Source: G713 sp034717835
GTDB lineage: Bacteria > Chloroflexota > Anaerolineae > B4-G1 > SLSP01
Direction of reading: 5' to 3'
Assembly: GCA_034717835.1 (NCBI GenBank)
Contig: JAYELZ010000273.1
Coordinates: 1-63,445 of the forward strand
DNA: 63,445 bases
Position 1 is the stretch's first letter. Each line of letters starts with the position of its first letter. A model generated the notes under the pieces. The model saw only the letters and a program-made list of their open reading frames with translations. It was not told the DNA's origin and searched no databases. Shown one piece after another: positions 59,963 through 63,445 of this stretch. The translations under genes and the position numbers were made by a program.

Positions 59963-61306
59963 CTACTCCGCGATCTGGGGTAACAGTTTCAGCGCCTCAT
60001 CTACCTCTTGCTGCGGATATTCGTAGTTGTGTAGCTCGCCGTTCAGGTAAGCCTGGTAAGAGGTGAGATCTAAGAAGCCATGCCCACTGAAGTTGAAGAG
60101 GATCACGCGCTCCTCTCCCTGCTCCTTCGCGTCCAGAGCCTCGTCGATGACGGCGCGGATGGCATGCGAGGTTTCCGGCGCCGGAATAATGCCTTCTGTC
60201 TTGATGAAGTGCATCGCGGCTTCAAAACAGCTGAGTTGCGGGTAAGAGACAGCGTCGATCAAGCCTAGCTCCTCACAGAGTGAGACCAACGGCGCCATGC
60301 CATGATAGCGCAGGCCACCGGCGTGAATGCTCGGCGGGACGAAAGTATGTCCCAGCGTGTGCATTTTCATGATCGGGGTAAGCCCGGACGTATCCCCGTA
60401 ATCGTACGCATACGCCCCTTTGGTGATCTTCGGGCAAGCGTCCGGTTCCACCGCCACAAAGCGAATTTCTTTGCCGCCGCGCAGCTGTTCACCCAAGAAA
60501 GGGAAAGCGATCCCGCTAAAGTTGCTCCCGCCGCCCACACAACCGATGACCACATCCGGATAGGCTCCCGCTTCAGCCAGCTGCTGGAGCGCTTCCTGGC
60601 CAATCACCGATTGGTGGATCAAGACATGGTTGAGCACGCTGCCCAGACAGTATTTGGTCTCGGGATCGGCTAAAGCTAGTTCCACGGCCTCGCTGATGGC
60701 GATGCCTAGACTTCCCGGTGAATCTGGATCCTGCGCCAGAATAGCACGTCCCGCTGCGGTCTCGTCGCTGGGACTAGGAGTGCAGGTCGCGCCGAACGAT
60801 TGCATCATTATCCGGCGGCCCGGCTTGAGATGGTAACTGGCGCTGACCATGTAGACCTTGACTGCGATATCCATAAATGCCCCGGCCATAGCCAGCGCGC
60901 TGCCCCACTGCCCGGCTCCCGTCTCTGTGGTCAGCTGGGTGACACCTTCAGCCTTGTTGTAGTAGGCTTGCGCGACAGCGGTGTTGGGTTTGTGGCTGCC
61001 TACCGGACTGGCGCCTTCGTATTTGTAGTAGATTTTTGCCGGAGTATCCAACAGCTTCTCCAAGCGGCGGGCGCGTCGCAACGGCGTGGGACGCCAGAGC
61101 TCGTAAATTTCCCGCACTTCTTCGGGGATGGGGATGTAGCGTTCAGTGCTTGCTTCCTGCCTGATGCACTCCATTGGGAAGAGTGCGCTCATATCCTCCG
61201 GCGACATCGGTTGGTGAGTGAGCGGATGCAGCGGCGGGGGCGGCAGGGTGGGTAGATCGGCCATCAAATTGTACCAACGCTTGGGCAAAAAATTATCTTG
61301 TGACAT
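59963..61306 (-). CDS. trpB2: TrpB2-type tryptophan synthase beta chain
   Basis: A 447-residue PLP enzyme of the TrpB2 (TrpB-like) group, longer than TrpB1. PLP Lys in GASPVGSHKPNTAVAQAYY, Gly-rich phosphate loop VIGCVGGGSNFSGIAFPF, TETGAGQWGSALAMAG and the EGIIPAPETSHAIRA segment. It condenses serine and indole to tryptophan. No trpA or other trp biosynthetic gene is near. It lies 260 bases downstream of trpS on the same strand and may share the Trp T-box upstream. The ATG follows CAGGAGGG. Confidence 0.95.
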   Translation of the reverse strand: MSQDNFLPKRWYNLMADLPTLPPPPLHPLTHQPMSPEDMSALFPMECIRQEASTERYIPIPEEVREIYELWRPTPLRRARRLEKLLDTPAKIYYKYEGASPVGSHKPNTAVAQAYYNKAEGVTQLTTETGAGQWGSALAMAGAFMDIAVKVYMVSASYHLKPGRRIMMQSFGATCTPSPSDETAAGRAILAQDPDSPGSLGIAISEAVELALADPETKYCLGSVLNHVLIHQSVIGQEALQQLAEAGAYPDVVIGCVGGGSNFSGIAFPFLGEQLRGGKEIRFVAVEPDACPKITKGAYAYDYGDTSGLTPIMKMHTLGHTFVPPSIHAGGLRYHGMAPLVSLCEELGLIDAVSYPQLSCFEAAMHFIKTEGIIPAPETSHAIRAVIDEALDAKEQGEERVILFNFSGHGFLDLTSYQAYLNGELHNYEYPQQEVDEALKLLPQIAE

Positions 61307-61568
61307 TTTTCCCTCCTGGGATTTAATATAAGTTGGATAGGCGAGTAGTCGGGCAATCCGATGGTCAAGTAGTCCAATAGTCGGATAGTCAACAGTACAA
61401 CTGACCAGGCTAGCTGTGGCCGATCTCCTGACCGCGCCACCTCACGGATAACCATCACGCTGTGCGGGCACGGTCGGGAGACCGGCCCGAGCTCTCCAAG
61501 TTTATTGAGAGCCTCCGGTAGCCGCGACCTCAGTCGCCAGGCGCTCAACTACTCATCCTTCCAACAGA
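61307..61568. repeat. Gap between trpS and trpB2 filled by dispersed repeats
   Basis: TAGTCGGGCAATCCGATGG with further AGTAGTC/ATAGTCG units (61340-61392), then GGCCGATCTCCTGACCGCG (about 61417-61435) and its inverted partner CGGTCGGGAGACCGGCC (about 61469-61485), then a GCGACCTCAGTCGCC unit (61523-61537). No terminator-like U-run is seen. Confidence 0.7.
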
Positions 61569-62633
61569 TTAACCTAATAGACGAAAATCCGCGTTGCTGG
61601 CGATAGCTTGTCGCAACTTGAGGCTGGGCATGCCCATCGCCTCATAAACCAACTTCATAGTCTCGCGGGCCACCGCCTGCATCCGGCGTGTGCCGGCCAC
61701 GAGAACCTCTTCCACCATCCCCGGCTGCGCCTCGTAATAGGCCCGCTGCTCGCGGATGGGATCCAAGAAATTATTGAGCGCGCGGGACAGCTTGCGTTTG
61801 ACCTCCACATCGCCGACCTGCCCCTGGCGGTAACGCGCTTTGAGGTCATTGACCTCCTCCAGGTTGGGATTGAAAGCATCGTGGTAGATGAAGACTGGAT
61901 TGCCCTCCACCCGCCCGGGTATATCGGCCCGAATGCGCTTAGGGTCCGTGTACATCCGCATCACTTTCTTCTCCACGGCCTTTTTATCGTCGGAGAGGAA
62001 AATCGCGTTATTCAACGACTTGCTCATCTTGGCCTGCCCGTCAATGCCGACCAGCGTGGGGACATCTCCAACCATCACCTCAGGAATCGGGAAGACTTCC
62101 GCGCCGTAGAGGCGATTGAACCGCCGCGCGATCTCGCGAGTAATCTCCACGTGCGCCTCGTTATCCTTGCCCACCGGCACCAGATGAGCGCGCGGCAAGA
62201 GAATATCGGCAGCTTGCAGCACCGGATACCCAATCAATCCCAGAGGTAAACGCTCCTTATCCAATTGGGCGGCGCGGGCCATGTCCTTGAGGCTGGGCAA
62301 CCGCGTCAGGCGCGGCAACGTGACCAACATCGTCAGGAGCAGATTGAGCTCGAACTCCTCTGTGACGGCAGATTGCAAAAAGATAGTGCTCTTCTGGGGA
62401 TCAATGCCGACCGAGAGATAATCCAACACGATGTTGTAGATATTCTCCGCCAAACCGGCGACATGCTCTTTCTCCGGCTGAGTGGTCAACGTGTGCAGAT
62501 CTGCCACGATAAAGAAGCACTCGTACTGATCCTGCAAGGCCACGCGGTTCTTCAGGCTGCCGACGTAATGACCTAAATGCAGCTTCCCGGTGGGGCGATC
62601 CCCGGTCAAAAGGCGTTTACGTTTCTTATTCAT
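61569..62633 (-). CDS. trpS: Tryptophanyl-tRNA synthetase
   Basis: A 354-residue class Ic synthetase. Start KRLLTGDRPTGKLHLGHYVGSL with the HIGH-type HLGH, the KMSKS motif as GQAKMSKSLNNAIFL, and the DLHTLTTQPE and PVLQAADILLP segments. It charges tRNA-Trp. I chose ATG 62633, which follows AGGAGG; a TTG lies one codon before it. A T-box with a UGG specifier begins about 735 bases upstream. Confidence 0.97.
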   Translation of the reverse strand: MNKKRKRLLTGDRPTGKLHLGHYVGSLKNRVALQDQYECFFIVADLHTLTTQPEKEHVAGLAENIYNIVLDYLSVGIDPQKSTIFLQSAVTEEFELNLLLTMLVTLPRLTRLPSLKDMARAAQLDKERLPLGLIGYPVLQAADILLPRAHLVPVGKDNEAHVEITREIARRFNRLYGAEVFPIPEVMVGDVPTLVGIDGQAKMSKSLNNAIFLSDDKKAVEKKVMRMYTDPKRIRADIPGRVEGNPVFIYHDAFNPNLEEVNDLKARYRQGQVGDVEVKRKLSRALNNFLDPIREQRAYYEAQPGMVEEVLVAGTRRMQAVARETMKLVYEAMGMPSLKLRQAIASNADFRLLG

Positions 62634-62636
62634 CAA

Positions 62637-63030
62637 TTCCTCCTAAGATTAGTTACAGGTTAAAAGTTGACTATACTGAAAAACTAAGTACTTCATCACT
62701 AAGACGCCAAGGCGCAAAGATTTGAGAATTAACCGTTACTACCTAGCCACCCTGCAAAGTTCAAGAGCGGACGCCGATGCGCGCAGATTTTCGCAGATAA
62801 AAGCAAAAAATCAGCGTTGATCAGCGTTTATCTGCGTCCTAAAGGAGCTAGCCTCCACCTGCTACCGGGGGATGGCTGAGCAGTAACAATTAACCTTCAG
62901 AAAATTAGTCTAAAACCGAGTTTTTTCTTAGCGTCTTGGCGTCTTAGCGGCGAGCTAGCTTTTTGCAGTACAGTCATTTTTTTCTCAGTGTTCTCTGTGT
63001 CTCAGTGGTGAGTTCTCTTTTACCAGAAAA
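62637..63030. repeat. 394-base stretch of dispersed repeats between T-box and trpS
   Basis: Holds CTAAGACGCCAAGGCGCAAAG (62699-62719) and its inverted relative CTTAGCGTCTTGGCGTCTTAG (62936-62956), GCAGATTTTCGCAGATAAAAG and TGATCAGCGTTTATCTGCG (62784-62837), and TCAGTGTTCTCTGTGTCTCAG (62985-63005). No gene is present. It is transcribed as part of the trpS leader if the T-box controls trpS. Confidence 0.75.
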
Positions 63031-63032
63031 CA

Positions 63033-63368
63033 AAAAACGCCCATCCCCGGTTAGGGACGAGCGTTAAAAACAGACCCGTGGTGCCACCCTAGTTAAGCCG
63101 ACCTTTCCTCAAACAAAAAACGCCCCCCGGAAGGCGCGTTCACTGAGTATAGCCAGCCTCACTCTTTTTCGGAGACGGCCACTAGGGCGATCTCCTACGC
63201 CTGGATAACGGTAGCGTTTCCGGCTCTTCCTACTTGAGCTAACTAAGCTCGTTCGTCGAGCGGCTCCCAGGCCCATTCTGCATCTGCGCCGGCACCGAAT
63301 TCCCACCAATCTTCGGCTCTCTCTAGCCCCGCTCTGATACGTACTCTTCCTGTTCACAGCCTTTAACG
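63033..63368 (-). ncRNA. Trp-type T-box riboswitch leader
   Basis: On the minus strand the T-box core AGGGTGGCACCACGGG (plus positions 63075-63090) precedes a terminator with arms AACGCTCGTCCC and GGGATGGGCGTT and a T-run (63035-63068). Stem I has the conserved AGAGAGCCGAAGATTGGTGG block. The specifier loop reads GAATGGGCC, giving UGG (63273-63275) for Trp, in agreement with trpS downstream. Uncharged tRNA-Trp should favour the antiterminator and raise expression. A second terminator-like hairpin (63114-63142) lies ahead of the T-box core. Confidence 0.93.
63114..63142 (-). terminator. Extra terminator-like hairpin inside the T-box leader
   Basis: On the minus strand AACGCGCCTTCCGGGGGGCG pairs its two ends (AACGC and GCGTT, with CC/GG inside) and is followed by TTTTTTG. 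It lies between stem III and the antiterminator, where normal T-boxes have no terminator. Confidence 0.55.
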
Positions 63369-63374
63369 TCCATA

Positions 63375-63403
63375 TTTATACCACGCCCCGCGAAAATTGT
63401 CAA
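63375..63403 (-). promoter_or_regulatory. Promoter of the trpS leader
   Basis: On the minus strand TTGACA (63398-63403), 17 bases and TATAAA (63375-63380). The start point near 63368 is just before the first T-box helix. Confidence 0.85.
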
Positions 63404-63420
63404 ATGACGGAGGTCTACTT

Positions 63421-63445
63421 TATCCACAGATTGCGCAGATGGCAC
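63421..63445. repeat. Partial TCTGCG-type dispersed repeat at the window edge
   Basis: CCACAGATTGCGCAGATGGCA resembles the ATCTGCG family at 24768-24800 and 62784-62837. It is cut by the end of the window. Confidence 0.5.

Noticed and set aside
63109..63357. 82-codon minus-strand frame at the right edge
   Set aside because: It lies wholly within the T-box leader RNA and is Arg-rich without family resemblance.
1..63445. CRISPR arrays, tRNA and rRNA genes
   Set aside because: I saw no regularly spaced direct repeats of CRISPR size, no tRNA T-loop or acceptor pattern and no rRNA sequence. The repeats present are irregularly spaced single units or inverted pairs.

Overview
The window looks like chromosome of a Chloroflexota bacterium, probably Anaerolineae-like. 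Evidence: many lipobox and LysM/CAP proteins with Thr-Pro-rich linkers, TrpB2, RNase J, YqhQ and YitT proteins, a cyclic-2,3-diphosphoglycerate-synthetase-like GTPase, CIRCE-controlled groESL and a T-box. This assignment is inference from gene content, since no rRNA or other taxonomic marker is present. I found no tRNA, rRNA, CRISPR array or intact insertion sequence. All site positions and start choices were read by eye.

Layout. 1-2.9 kb: a BrnT/BrnA-type toxin-antitoxin pair lying between a LysM-CAP lipoprotein gene and a truncated copy of it, then a stand-alone receiver protein that lacks its phosphorylatable Asp. 3-7.7 kb: an AIM24-type protein and a LacI-controlled sugar module (GH4 glycosidase plus BadF-type sugar kinase) with two matching operators. 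7.8-9.9 kb: groES-groEL behind a promoter framed by two CIRCE boxes. 10.2-18.1 kb: the most unusual locus. A CUT2-type sugar ABC operon runs from a binding protein made of two nearly identical domains, through ATPase and permease, to a degenerate ABC ATPase domain fused to a histidine kinase, and ends with a REC-HTH-REC response regulator. A perfect inverted repeat lies upstream of its probable promoter. 18.4-23.2 kb: a divergent Fe3+-type ABC operon (FbpABC-like) whose permease carries a large extra insertion.

23.2-36 kb: glutaredoxin, miaA, YraN, a serine-palmitoyltransferase-like enzyme, queG, lipoproteins, a DUF6812-like/REC-CpaE pair, an unlisted 54-residue membrane protein, an alkyladenine glycosylase, the GTPase, and rpmF-asp23-nusB. 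36-44 kb: a transposase remnant, then the tightly overlapped murJ-binding protein-inositol phosphatase-CAP operon, YitT, YqhQ, an orphan molybdenum-hydroxylase FAD subunit, and an HNH endonuclease whose upstream partner gene carries an in-frame stop. 45-50 kb: a BMP-type nucleoside ABC operon. 50.4-54.2 kb: an accessory block with RloA/RloB (AbiL-like) defence genes and a NERD-nuclease membrane protein, bounded by decayed copies of the ruvB 3' end and of the NERD gene 5' end. 54.3-63.4 kb: ruvB, LytR-CpsA-Psr, glycosyltransferase, RNase J, trpB2 and trpS, with a Trp-specific T-box at the right edge.

Many gaps are filled by short dispersed repeats (GCGAGAAGGCGAGAA-like, CACTGAGACAC-like, TCTGCGTTTATCTGCG-like, TAGTCGGGTAGTC-like, GGTCTCCTGACCG-like). 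They recur in both orientations and explain most non-coding sequence.
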